Below, in pieces: positions 35,346 to 48,305 of a DNA stretch of 64,000 bases (positions within the stretch are counted from its first letter, which is position 1; each line of letters starts with the position of its first letter). Source of the DNA: Heterobasidion occidentale. Taxonomy: Eukaryota; Basidiomycota; Agaricomycetes; Russulales; Bondarzewiaceae. The notes under the pieces are model-generated. The model had not been told where the DNA came from, made no database searches, and worked only from the letters and a program-made list of their open reading frames with translations. The stretch spans positions 930,001 to 994,000 of the forward strand of contig JBCAQO010000003.1 of NCBI GenBank assembly GCA_039111635.1, in the 5' to 3' direction. The position numbers and the translations under genes were made by a program.

Positions 35346-36702
35346 TCATGCATGTTGTCCATCCGGTGACACCTCTCCTTGTGGAGGCTGCATAGGAGGT
35401 GGGCCGGCAAGGTGATCGCCAGGAGGAAGCGGGGGCAGGAGCATCGCGCTGCGGATGCGGAACAGCATCATGCGATACCACTCCTGATCAATGCCGGCCT
35501 TCTCCTGCTCGGCCGTGACATTCTGTAACTGCTGCAACTCGTTCACCCAGGCAAGGTGCCAGTCGACGTTACCATGTTCGTCCATCTCGAGGTCCTCGGG
35601 CAAAGAGGGGATGGGCGGGGGAGGAAAGCGCATGCCCTGGGGAGGTGGAGGGATCATCGGGAATGCGGCGGGATCAAATCTGCAGACGATCTTATCAGAC
35701 AGACTCGAGGTAATAATGACAAGAGCACCCACGGATATGGAGGATAGGGCGGCACCCTACTTGGCCCTGCACCGTCGTGGTCCATAGGGGTAGGGGGTAC
35801 ATATTGAGCGCTAGGATCGTCAAACTGCGATTGACCATCAGGCGGCTGATACTCCTCGACATCATCGCTGACACGACCTCGACCTCCGCTGCCTTTTGGC
35901 TTCTTCTTGCGTATACGATGGACGCCTGTACGGGGATCGACGTTGTCATTGACGGTCCAGTAAGAGCCCTTGCCGCGGTCCGTCAGAGGACGCGCAACCT
36001 TCTCGAAACACGGGTTCAGAGAGAGGTTGTGTCGGACCGAGTTCTGTGGAGCACAAGCGTTAACAGCCAGTCATAGAAGGGTGACAAAGAAATGAATGAT
36101 GAGCAAGTTTGTGCATATTTTTGTCGCAAAACAAACAAGAACAGCGTCAAACAGCGCGGTCGCGTCCCGGTGGCTCGGCACAGGACGCGTTCGCGCTGCC
36201 CATTACTCTACTATACATATTTGCCCCTCTCACTCCCGAACAAGAAAAACGAGTGGACTGCACTCACTTTCCAACCAGAAGGGGCAGTTCTGAAATACGG
36301 GAACTGATTTGGCACGATCACATCAGTAAGGCTGCGGAGTCTCTCAACGAGCAGTTTCTAACATACGCGACTCTCGATTGCGTAGTATATGTCCTCCAGC
36401 AGCAACTTCTGGTTTGGCGAGCCCTTGATCGCATAGCTACCCAGCGTCGCACAGCAAAACCGTGAGAACGCGTTCAATCAACGAACAAAGGTACTCGTGA
36501 CCTACCGGATGAGCGTCGAATACGGGTAGAAAGGCTTGCTCCCGGGCGGGCCATCGCGTAGGGAGTCGAGGTTGATGGGGAGACCGCCTGTGATGTCGTT
36601 CGGGGCTTCTGGATAGTATGAATTGGGTGGCATGTCTGGATGATGGGGCGGAGGTGGCATCATTTCGGGGGGCATAACGGTTTGTGGTGGGGGTTGGGAC
36701 AT
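35346..36702 (-). CDS. Forkhead-domain transcription factor (frame break inside the domain)
   Basis: Nuclear winged-helix DNA-binding regulator. Exons 36702-36506, 36436-36367, 36303-36268, 36044-35733 and 35679-35346. The forkhead domain is built from four exons: [57 protein letters not shown] (recognition helix) and [11 protein letters not shown] (wing). The tail has a basic patch ([10 protein letters not shown]), Pro-rich runs and a C-terminal helical region ([16 protein letters not shown]). Between CFEK and VARPL the sequence has one base too many (TTT at 36000-36002 on the plus strand), so the recognition helix and the wing are in different frames. The intron at 36045-36267 is 223 nt, the longest placed here. 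The domain sits after only about 50 residues, suggesting a small developmental FKH rather than Fkh1/2, which carry an FHA domain. Confidence 0.8.
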
Positions 36703-37613
36703 CGTGCTCCTGCGTCGGGTCCCTCGAGCGGGCGGAAGTGCTAGCAGAGGAGCTGGGCGGACGCGGTCAAGGGCAACGGTTGGTGGATTGGAAGAAAAGG
36801 ATGACAGCGGGGACAGTCGTCGCTTATGTCATGCGTGCGAAAGCGTTTGTGTGCCGCACGGGCCCCTGGTGGCAGTAATCTGGGCAATAGCATCCTGGAA
36901 TCCATGTCGGGGATGTGGGGGGCGATGGCGGCGATGATGGACGAGATGGTGGAAAAGGTGGGTGTTGTTTGTGCACGCAGCCACTATTACAACAGATGAT
37001 GACAGTGTCCAAATTGTTGAAGACAGCATAAAACAAAATACAAGCAATGGGCATACAGACGAACACACAAACAAAGCTCGGCCAAATTATCGCCTTCATC
37101 CCCGAACCTCCCTCCCTCTCCTCGTCCCTCATTGTCAACAGGCTTGTCTTGAGAGCCTTGTCCATGGACTGTTCTCTGCCTAATCCTAGTAAGTTGTGGG
37201 ACAACACTTAGTGCAATGGCTCGGCAGGCCACCTCCATCAACATTCTCGTATAACAGCTGGCTTTTCTCACGTTTTTTATATTGCATTGCTCCCTCCTCT
37301 AGACTGGTGTTAAATTTCCATAGCATCTGTTCACATTGAGTAGGCCATTATGATCACTGGCGTTTCCGCCCAATGTTCGCATCGGCACTGTACATCGCTA
37401 TCCTTGAATACAATAAAATATCCTCTCCTACAGTTGTACGCATCTTGAGACAACCGCACGGGAGGTCTCGCTTCACCGATCGGTCTGCCAGTCGATACAA
37501 CCGTAGATTTCGCAAATCCAGCTGTGACTGGGAGCCTAGCCGTGGTTAGGGTCTGACGTAGTTTCCATCGGCTCTCCGAATCCAGAACGAAAACTTGACG
37601 GTCAAAGTGCGCA
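36703..37613. promoter_or_regulatory. Divergent promoter, forkhead gene and Tim17-like gene
   Basis: A 911-bp spacer, longer than average, as might be expected for a regulated forkhead gene. Short open frames on both strands look random. No repeat or RNA gene seen. Confidence 0.4.
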
Positions 37614-38250
37614 ATGTCGGGGGTTTCGATTGCAGATTCCTCGTCGGACTCGCAAGCGCCTTATTCGGTCCATGTCGACGTTCCACCGCGATTCTACATC
37701 CTGCCAGGGGCTGCGATGGCAGTCGGGACGGCCCTAGGTCTTGTGCGGGGCTCGCGGGCGGCCGGTCTGCGGTTCCTCGCGGAAAACGCGCACCGGCCAC
37801 CCACGACGGTCAAGGGGTGGTATTTCTACAAGAAGACGAAGAACTACCGGATGATGCTGGCGGGGCTGCGCGAGGGAGGGGCGGAGGCGGCGAAGCTGGG
37901 ATTCACGGCGATGGGCTGGGTGACGTGCGAGGAGGGGCTGAAGCGGCTGGGGTGGGAGGAGGTGAGCGAGATCGGTGCCGGGGTGGGGACGGCAGGGTTG
38001 TTTGCGGGTGTATGTGAGTGCGCGGGAGACTCTGGAATGATGAAGGCGATAGGCTGATGGACCGGCAGACCGACTCCCGTTGAAAACAGCTTATCGGGCA
38101 GGGATTCTGGGACTGCTGATCGGAATCACGATGCGCGGGATACGCTATGGGCGAGACCAGCTGGAGGAGGAGGCACGGACACGCGCACTTGCGGGGGCGG
38201 AGGCAGTGGAAGAGAAGGAGCAAGAGGACGAGCGGGATCGGAGGGGATAG
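37614..38250 (+). CDS. Tim17/Tim22-like multi-helix membrane protein (putative)
   Basis: Small membrane protein resembling the Tim17/Tim22/Tim23/Pmp24 superfamily; location probably mitochondrial inner membrane. Exons 37614-38013 and 38069-38250 give 193 aa. Gly/Ala-rich hydrophobic segments with small-residue spacing recur: ILPGAAMAVGTALGLVRGSR, GFTAMGWVTCEEGLKRLG, IGAGVGTAGLFAGVYRLP and AGILGLLIGITMRGIRYGR. The central block FLAENAHRPPTTVKGWYFY and KTKNYRMMLAGL looks strongly constrained and is what I recall from uncharacterised fungal homologues. The C-terminus is charged (EEEARTRALAGAEAVEEKEQ). The import-channel subunits proper have a different signature, so a transport role is not claimed. 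Confidence 0.6.
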
Positions 38251-38363
38251 TACCTGGAGCTCGGAGAGTGCATATGTTTGTCTGGGACTGGCCGAGTCGG
38301 CAAGAAGCGACGACGGTGGAGCACGGTGGAAGTGGTACAAGTACCAGTACTTACGCTGCACGG

Positions 38364-38379
38364 TCAGCGCTGAGCGTCG
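38364..38379. promoter_or_regulatory. Palindrome TCAGCGCTGA upstream of SCH9
   Basis: A perfect 10-bp palindrome followed by gcgtcg, 53-68 bp upstream of the SCH9 ATG. It shares 14 identical bases with the motif upstream of the CYC2-like gene. A shared regulator is only an inference. Confidence 0.3.
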
Positions 38380-38431
38380 TCCTATACCTTGCTATCTCGC
38401 TTGTTGCGTTTTCGCTTGACTTGAGTCCAAG

Positions 38432-41201
<2,770 letters not shown>

Positions 41202-43144
41202 CCGCCGCTTTGAATCGCTCTTGATGATACCGATCCCGTCGCATCTGTCGCACCCTGGACTTCCATCTCAAGAACTGCCTATTTCTCCCTGGCTCTCATA
41301 CACATACATCGCTATTCATTCCCATGCATCCTGGCTCTCGGTAGACGCACCTCCCGCCACGCTGTCATGCCTAGCAATCACTCATCATGTACCACAACTC
41401 AACTCGTCATCAATTTTGTCCTCCCGCAAAGACAGGCGGATGCATTCCTACCCAACCTTCCACAGTATGTCTTCACCTCTTCTACAGGCGCTATCTTTCT
41501 CTCGGTCCAAGCCTCTCTTGAGCGATTTTTTATGCGTACGATGGATAATGGAGCAAACGATCATGGAACCCCTTCTTGGTGCGCCTCGACGCACCGTTAT
41601 TGTACTTGATATGGGTGTAATAATCACGGGCACGCGATGAAATACGCAGTGTAATGAATATAGCATAGGTTGTCGGATGAGCATCGGAGAGCATGTACGG
41701 ATGGGTGGAGAATTCAATACTCACTCTAGGACAACCTTGACCAACAACTTGACCGACAACTTAGGTTTCTATTGAGCCGTGCCATAGGTGACGATTTTTT
41801 AGCCGTGCCAGCAACCAGGATCCCCAATTATTCAAAGGTGAGTTGTTGTTTTACTGTTCAGCAAATTGTATTCTAACACTGGTATTCCGCTCTCAATCAG
41901 GATGTCTCAATGGTTATATACAGACGTCCCTATGCGTAAACTCTGTTTTTTTTCACAGGAGGATGGCTTTAAAACTCACGGATGCGCACTGTCAGGTATA
42001 TACTCCTGCGTTGATGGTATCGTCCTATATCTAGCGTCATCAATCGAACCAGAGGCGTCTTCTCGCTAATCTAAGAAAAGATCATCATATCCTCCCCACT
42101 GGTACGCAACGCACCACCCACCTCACGAAGTCGAACCCCCGAGAAGGGTGCGGCATTCAACTGCGCTGAGCAGTCGCGCGCCAACTCAACACTTCAGAGC
42201 GTGGTAGCGATGGTAACGGGAGAGGTTCACTGAAGCATTCATCAGATATGCATCTATCTGGTACGCATTCATTAATCATTGTTCGGAGAAGTATGTCGTC
42301 ATTGGACGTCACGGAAGACTGATGCTGATGTCGTTCCAGAGTAGGTACGTACATCATTCGCTCATGCATACGCGTTCAGTATGGCTCCAACTCGATAATT
42401 TTATGACGCTGGCTCTCAAAACATGTGCACCCAAAGGCTCTCGATGACGAAGTGAATACGAGGGCGAGCCCAGTCAGGTTCATCATCTGGCGGATCAGGC
42501 GGCGCGATTCAAAACCAGCATTCATAGTCTGGTACAAAGATTGGACACAAGAGGAGCCTATCGTGATTCACATCTTAGGTCCTGGTTGATTCAGATTTCA
42601 ACCGCATAGATATGCAGAAGACACATGACGCCTCTTCCCCCGTCCCATCAACCGGCGTCGCGCGAAATCCTGCAATAATCAGATTTTCCGACTTCATATT
42701 GCAGCTTGCAACGACCTGTGCCATCATTTGACTCGTACAGCGGGACCCCCGCATCAACATGTAAGTAAATGTTCCTTTCGGATAATAATCAGAACGAATT
42801 TATGAATTTGAATCTCACATATCTCGACAAATAATAATCAATGCAATTTATATACATGTTTGGCGTGTGCGCCTTGACGTGCCATATTATGTGCACAGCC
42901 GTTGTCAAGACAAAATATGTCAGGACCAGGCGTGCGACAGAGTAAAGTATTCCCTAGAGGTCAATGCAAATAGAACTACAAAAATGAACAAAATACTTGA
43001 TGCAGTAGCGCCGTAAGGTAACCCAGTTGGAGAAATCTAACTGATGCTTTTGTGAACAAACGAGAGAATGATCCGTGGTCATCAATGAAGAGAATATGGC
43101 TGATGAGAAGTCGGTAACGCGGTAAGAGCTGATGGTTGGTTTCG
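41202..43144. other. 1.9-kb region without a recognisable gene
   Basis: This is the longest gap in the window. It lies between the 3' ends of SCH9 (+) and the Apd1/Aim32-like gene (-). Composition is more AT-rich than around it, notably 42770-43050. Around 41838-42000 there are splice-like signals (gtgagt, and cag before gatgtctc) that could join a short frame reading DVSMVIYRRPYA, but I cannot build a credible gene. It may be a decayed gene or long 3' regions. Confidence 0.4.
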
Positions 43145-44627
43145 CTACCAGTCGTTTAGCCTCTTGCAGTCTGGCCGTGAGAGGTTAACGCCACCGCGAA
43201 GAAGGGGTGGGAGGATGCGACCGCCCAAGATGGTGTTTTGGACTATGGGATAGACTTCGTGTGTCGAAACACGACCGTACCACACGCCCGAGCCTTGAGG
43301 CATGTAAATCTGATAAAACCGCGTAAAGATAAGGCGATGAGCAGCTCGTCGCGTACGAGGACAGTCATGTGAGCTCACGATAACGTTGCCGGCGTATTTG
43401 TGTCCGCCGATGTGCGAGGTCTTGAGGATGAGGGCTTTCTTGTGGATATCTTCGTCTAGCTCCTGCAGGCGCCGCTGCATCTCCGCCTCTTTGTCCTCAT
43501 CAGAATGGTTGAAGTCTTCTAGTGAGGGACCGGTCGGCTCTTCGAGTTGCGTGTGCACGTCCCAGCCTTCTCTGTGAAGCGCTTCCGAGAAAGCTATCGA
43601 ACGTGGTATTTTGGATGCGTGTGAGTGAGCGTGGGACGAACGAAACCCGATTGAATGCACCCACCGTGTTCGAGTTTCGGCGCTACGACTGCACATCGCA
43701 CGTCTCTCCTCCGGTGTGAGCCTGAGAGAACCCCGATAAATTTGTGTATCAGATATGATGGGAGAGAAGCGCATTGCGAATATCAGATTGCGCTCACAAA
43801 TCAGGATAACACATGAATAAGGGATTATCCATGACCTGAGGGGACCGAGGCCCAACGATGAACCCAAGCGGGGTACTGAGGGGTCGACAGAGTGGTCCCA
43901 GAGCTCCCGAGCACCGTCCAGAGAACACGGCACCTCTGTCACGAGCTTGTAATCGGGAAAGACAAGGACGGTTTCGACGTCGGAAGCGGCGGAAAGTGTG
44001 TCATGGCTGCCGTTAAGAATCGAGACTTTGCGCGTCTCCGAATCCTTGAATATCCCTGTGACCGCGGTGGGCTCGAAACCCCGCAGGGCGCTCCCGGGTG
44101 TACCGGGCGTCGAGGTTCCCGACGTTGAAGTCGACGCGCTGCATGGAGCCGTGCCCGAGTCGACAGCGAGGAGGTGAGCAGCGAGCGAGCCTTTGACGTC
44201 TGTGACCGAGCGCTCCCAGTCCGACTTGCCCGTAGAGATGACGACCTTGATAGGAAAGAGGGTGGAGAGTGCCGAGCAAGAATGGAACGAGCAAAGTTAT
44301 CAGATAAACCGTTGACGGCAGCGCCACGATTCCGGACGCACCTGTCTGCGGTATGGCTTCACAGAGCCCAACATGTCCGACGTCGTATCAATCATCGACA
44401 CAATTTTCTGCGGGTACTCTTCATGGCCTGGCAGTAGATGATGAGGCCATCAGGTGCTGGAGAGATCTCGACGACGACCGTCACTCACCCTCCTCGCACG
44501 GGTTTGGACAGCTTCTACAGTCGGCGAACGAAACCGGAACCCCCGCTGCCTCCAGTGCAGAGCTTGTTTCCTCCAGCTCTAGCGGGGGACCCAGAACAAT
44601 TGCAGCAAGACTTCTGAGACGATGCAT
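43145..44627 (-). CDS. Sucrase/ferredoxin-like [2Fe-2S] protein (Apd1/Aim32 type)
   Basis: Thioredoxin-like ferredoxin of the Apd1/Aim32 group, which binds a [2Fe-2S] cluster through two Cys and two His. Exons 44627-44489, 44427-44342, 44245-43798, 43721-43665, 43593-43379 and 43309-43145 give 369 aa. The N-terminal part has FADCRSCPNPCEEG and EEYPQKIVSMIDTTSDMLG. The C-terminal ferredoxin domain has VILICSHRRRDVRCAVVAP, a C-x8-C pair, and ILKTSHIGGHKYAGNVI, an H-x3-H pair, exactly the ligand pattern described for yeast Apd1. YGRVSTHEVYPIVQNTILGG follows as in the family. The pairs are split between three exons. Whether it is cytosolic (Apd1) or mitochondrial (Aim32) cannot be decided by eye; the leader is hydrophobic but not strongly basic. 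Confidence 0.88.
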
Positions 44628-45102
44628 GGTGTTGGCGGTGGATGGGTTCACAAGAGAAGTGCCAGCATGGTGCTACGACTATAAGTCCAGGCTGTAATAA
44701 TTTCGTCAAACACAGATTATGTTATCAGATAAGATGCGGAGATTCTCCCAGCTGACGTAATGCTCCCGAGTGCCGAGCGCCGAGTGGGGTACCTCGACCG
44801 TGTCAGCGCTCCCGTGGATCCTGCTCTATCCTGCTATGTTCCATTGCCAAAAATCGGAAACAGCAAGGGAGATGGCCAAACGAGCTGCAGGTAAATATAT
44901 AACCGGAACTAAGACACAGCAGATAACCATCAATACAAATGCCCTGAGAGACAGAACCTCAGACACCACGATCCCACTAGACAAAGGCTCTCACAAGCCT
45001 TTCCGCGGTCGGCAGCTCCTGCCCAAAACTGCGGTACAATGACTTCCTCGCTCTCGGTACACGTCAAGTGCAAGATAGACATTCACACCAGCGTAGATCG
45101 TC
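44628..45102. promoter_or_regulatory. Promoter of Apd1/Aim32-like gene and 3' side of UIM gene
   Basis: A 475-bp spacer between two minus-strand genes. It has gccgagcgccgag at 44772-44784 and tcagcgct at 44803-44810, the latter a half of the palindrome seen upstream of SCH9, about 180 bp upstream of this ATG. No gene seen. Confidence 0.35.
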
Positions 45103-47448
45103 TCACCCCCACTGGTCTGGGACCCACGGAGTCACAAGGTCTGCGTATTGGTCGCTGTTACCCCCGCCCTTGCTTCCCTTGTTCCCCCGCCCTATGAGCC
45201 GGCGGTACAACCTCCGCGCACCGCCTCGCTCAGCAGTTTCTGCGCCCTCACTGATGGCGGCAGGCATGCTGACTTCGTCTGGATAAAACTGCTCTACCAT
45301 CTTTGCCAGCTTGCGCATTCCGCTGGAGCTATCGCCCACAGACCGCCGCGAGTCTTCGAGTGCGGATGCTAGATACATCGCGTAACTCGGAAGATTGATA
45401 GGCAAGCTAGGGAGGGGTGTCGACGCGGTCGCTGGAATAGTGTAATACTTCGCCATCGGAGAGTCGGCACCGTCGCGCAGAAGCGCAGGGAGCGAGGAAA
45501 GCGTATACGAGTACGGAAGTGTACTCACATCACCGTTTGTGTACTTGTAAGACTGGGGATGATTAGGGGACAGGGGGTAATCGATGGTGAGGTATATGAG
45601 TGTTCGCCATTCCGAGGACGAATGATGAACCTAACATCAATTTGACGTCAACAGACCTTCTTCCCCGCACAACCCCGCAAAATGAACGACGAACCTTGAT
45701 AAACTGAACCACGGTCCGCAGTTTCAAATCAGCTTTCGTCTCGGCAAGCGCCTGGATCGCGGGCTCGATGCGTGTGGCGCTCAGCTTCGCCATGAGCCTT
45801 AGCAAGTGTCGCCAGCTTGGCGCCTGTATGTGCATGGGTGGACACTTTCCATAGGGCAGAGAGAAGACATTAGGTGGGTCCCGCGATCTTGTTGGTGTTA
45901 CGCCGATCGCTGGTGGTTGGAATCCGAATGCTGCAAGACATAGTTCTGAGTGGGTTCATTATCTCGAAGGGGGTCTAAATACGTACAAACTCCCAACAGC
46001 ATTTCAGCATCGACGTATTGATTCGAATTCGCAGCGGAATATAGCTGCGCTTCGGATAAATCCTCGTGATCTTCGTCCACGGAGGCCAGACCTGAAAGAG
46101 CGGTTCCAGTCGAAACGGGCCGAGGAGCTATATTCAGGTTAGATAGCGGGATCGGATGCGGGACTGCCTCAGCGCTCGAAGCTCGACGTAGGTTTGGTGC
46201 GAACAGCGACGAGGAACGCGAAGAAGTGGAATGTGTCGAGTGGCCGTCGCTGGAGCCGTCGCGGCTCGGCGATGCCAGTACTGGCAGGCTAGCTCGACTC
46301 AGGTTGGGGGAATGCCCTGGCAAACGAGAACCACCTGTTTAACCTGGCAGAGAGGAGTGATCAGCGAACGTACCTGTGTGCGGCGCGACGACATCGGAGT
46401 AGAGGGGGAGGTTAGAAGTCGCGGACGGCGATGCAAAATCCATGTCGTGTACCCGTAACTCGGGCGATGGTGTGTCGTTGTCGGTGTCCTCGGCGGCTAA
46501 CCGCCGAGCGAGCGCTTCGTCTTCCATCAACTGCATGTGGGTCGACTGCGAGGAAGCTAGCGACAGAAAGCTGTCGTTCCACTGCCCCCTTGCGTTGCCG
46601 TACATTGACATCGATGCCGGTGCAGATGCCGGTACGGTGAGGCTGCGGTGTGCCAACGTAGGGGTCAGGGGGGGAGGAGGATTGTGTGATATCGGCGAAT
46701 GCTCGACAGAGGATGCACGTCCTGGGGTCAGGGAACCGTGCGGCAGAAGCAGGGGGCTTTCGAGGGCCATGGACTCCTCCAGAGCTCTAGCCAGCTCCTC
46801 ATCCTCCCGAGAGGTTGTCTGCTGCTGCTGCTGCTGATCCCGATCTCTCTTGGCTGATGCTTGCATCGCCAAGACCATAGCCTTATCCTCGTCGGTATGA
46901 CCGAGGGACGAGGACGGGGGTGAGGGCAGTGGGGGTGGAAGCGGTGTTGGGGACCTCGGGATCGACTGCGGATAGAAGGACAACGGCGGCGGTATATTAT
47001 TATGCTGTGAGGGCAGCGCATTGGGTTTTGGAGGTAGGGCGGGTGGTGGTGGATCGGAAATTCGCTGCACAAACACCGGCTTCTTGGGGATTGGCGGAGG
47101 GGCGCTGTGCTGTAGGCGCTTCAGCGGAACGAGGATCTCTGGCGTGCTGACCGAGGGGTGAGCTGAACCGTTAGTGAGAACGGAGTAGCTAGAGTTTTTG
47201 GGCATGAAGAAAAGACCCTCATAGCGACCGTCGGTCGTCTGCCGACGCTTCGCTCCTGGTATCAAACTAGGGGGTATAGGAGCTATGGGGGGTGGTGGGA
47301 GGGGCGGAAGCGGCTGTGCATGATAGTACGCGATATCTCCGGGCGCAGAGGTTGCGCGATACTGTGCTGGACGAGGTGGAGGACGAGCGTGACCAGATGG
47401 ACCCGGCGACGACCATGGAGAGGAAAATGGCATGGGGCAGACACGCAA
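45103..47448 (-). CDS. Proline-rich protein with UIM-like motifs, unknown function
   Basis: I do not recognise a named orthologue. Exons 47448-46374, 46334-45987, 45930-45695 and 45552-45103 join in frame to 702 aa (a second ATG five codons later is also possible). The first third is Pro-rich with PxxP stretches (PPPPIAPIPPSLIPG, PPPPALPPKPNALP). Three ubiquitin-interacting-motif-like helices follow: DEDKAMVLAMQASAK (about 186-200), EDEELARALEESMALES (about 215-231) and MEDEALARRLAAED (about 310), with a CAG-encoded glutamine run before the second. The C-terminal part looks folded and conserved: MHIQAPSWRHLLRLMAKLSA and PINLPSYAMYLASALEDSRR. Together this suggests a ubiquitin-binding adaptor, perhaps endocytic. 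The first intron is only 39 nt. Confidence 0.65.
46821..46841. repeat. CTG/CAG triplet run encoding polyglutamine
   Basis: About six CTG triplets on the plus strand read as Gln codons in the minus-strand UIM-like protein, next to a DRDQ stretch. Short and within a disordered linker. Confidence 0.7.
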
Positions 47449-48305
47449 AGCAAGTCTGAGAGAGGCTGACTGCTGACGACTTGGCTGGAGTGCGACTACA
47501 TAATTGCAGACCCTAATAAGAACGCTATAAAAGTCCAGCGCCCGTGTTGCCTCTTTCGATCAAATGAACGCCGGGCGGCGGTTTCTAGCCCCTTATATAT
47601 TAAACTTCCGCCGAAATTCCTCGGTGCTCCGCGACTTCGAGGCTCGAGCCCTCCATGCAATGCAACACAGGCTCGAGCACTGCGACTGTGGTATTTTCGT
47701 CACACTCTTCTCAGATTCCATGTATGTTGGCTGCCTGGATCGGTACCCAGACATCTGCAGGTATCTACATATTACGAATATATGCAGTGAGCTTGCCGAC
47801 GCGTACCTGAGTATGTATCTAGACACGTCGAATCTTGCAACCCGCGATCACTACTCACAACGACACTCAAGGCACGCACTAGCATGCATGTTCCGTAAGC
47901 GGCGACTTCAGACGCGACGCGCGACGGTTCAACGCTGAAAAGATGGAATTGTGTACAGGCAAATAGCGCACGCACTAAATGTGTCTCGATAATTTCTAAC
48001 GTACAATGCAGGTGAGCGATGCGAGGTGAGGTTGACGGTGGAGGGACGGTTGACGGCAGAGGGGGTGGCGTGGTGGGCAGAGGGCAAGGGGGATTGGGAT
48101 GCTGAGAAAAAGAAATGTGATTGATGCTGATATGACAAAAAAAAACCATAGTGAGAGAGTGAGAGAGAGGAGAACGAAGATGAGAGTGTTGCAGAGCGTG
48201 AAATAGACATCGAAATCCATAGGGAGAGAGAGAGAGAGAGAAAACACAAAGAAGAAGAAAAAGCAAATGCACGAATGAGAGGAAGGAGTGTCGTTAATCA
48301 TAATG
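47449..48305. promoter_or_regulatory. Promoter of UIM-like gene and RIM15 3' region, with GA microsatellite
   Basis: An 857-bp spacer. A (GA)n run lies at 48223-48240, preceded by purine-rich sequence (48150-48260). No gene supported; the open minus-strand frames through the GA tract are low-complexity artefacts. Confidence 0.45.

Noticed and set aside
42100..42150. tRNA-like fragment (gtcgaaccccc)
   Set aside because: It resembles a reversed T-loop box but there is no matching A box or cloverleaf within 90 bp.
43892..44128. Plus-strand frame opposite the Apd1/Aim32-like gene
   Set aside because: Antisense to a confirmed coding exon; no independent evidence.
47772..48301. Three minus-strand frames rich in Ser/Leu/Phe before RIM15
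   Set aside because: They translate a pyrimidine tract containing the (CT)n microsatellite; low-complexity artefact, not a membrane protein.
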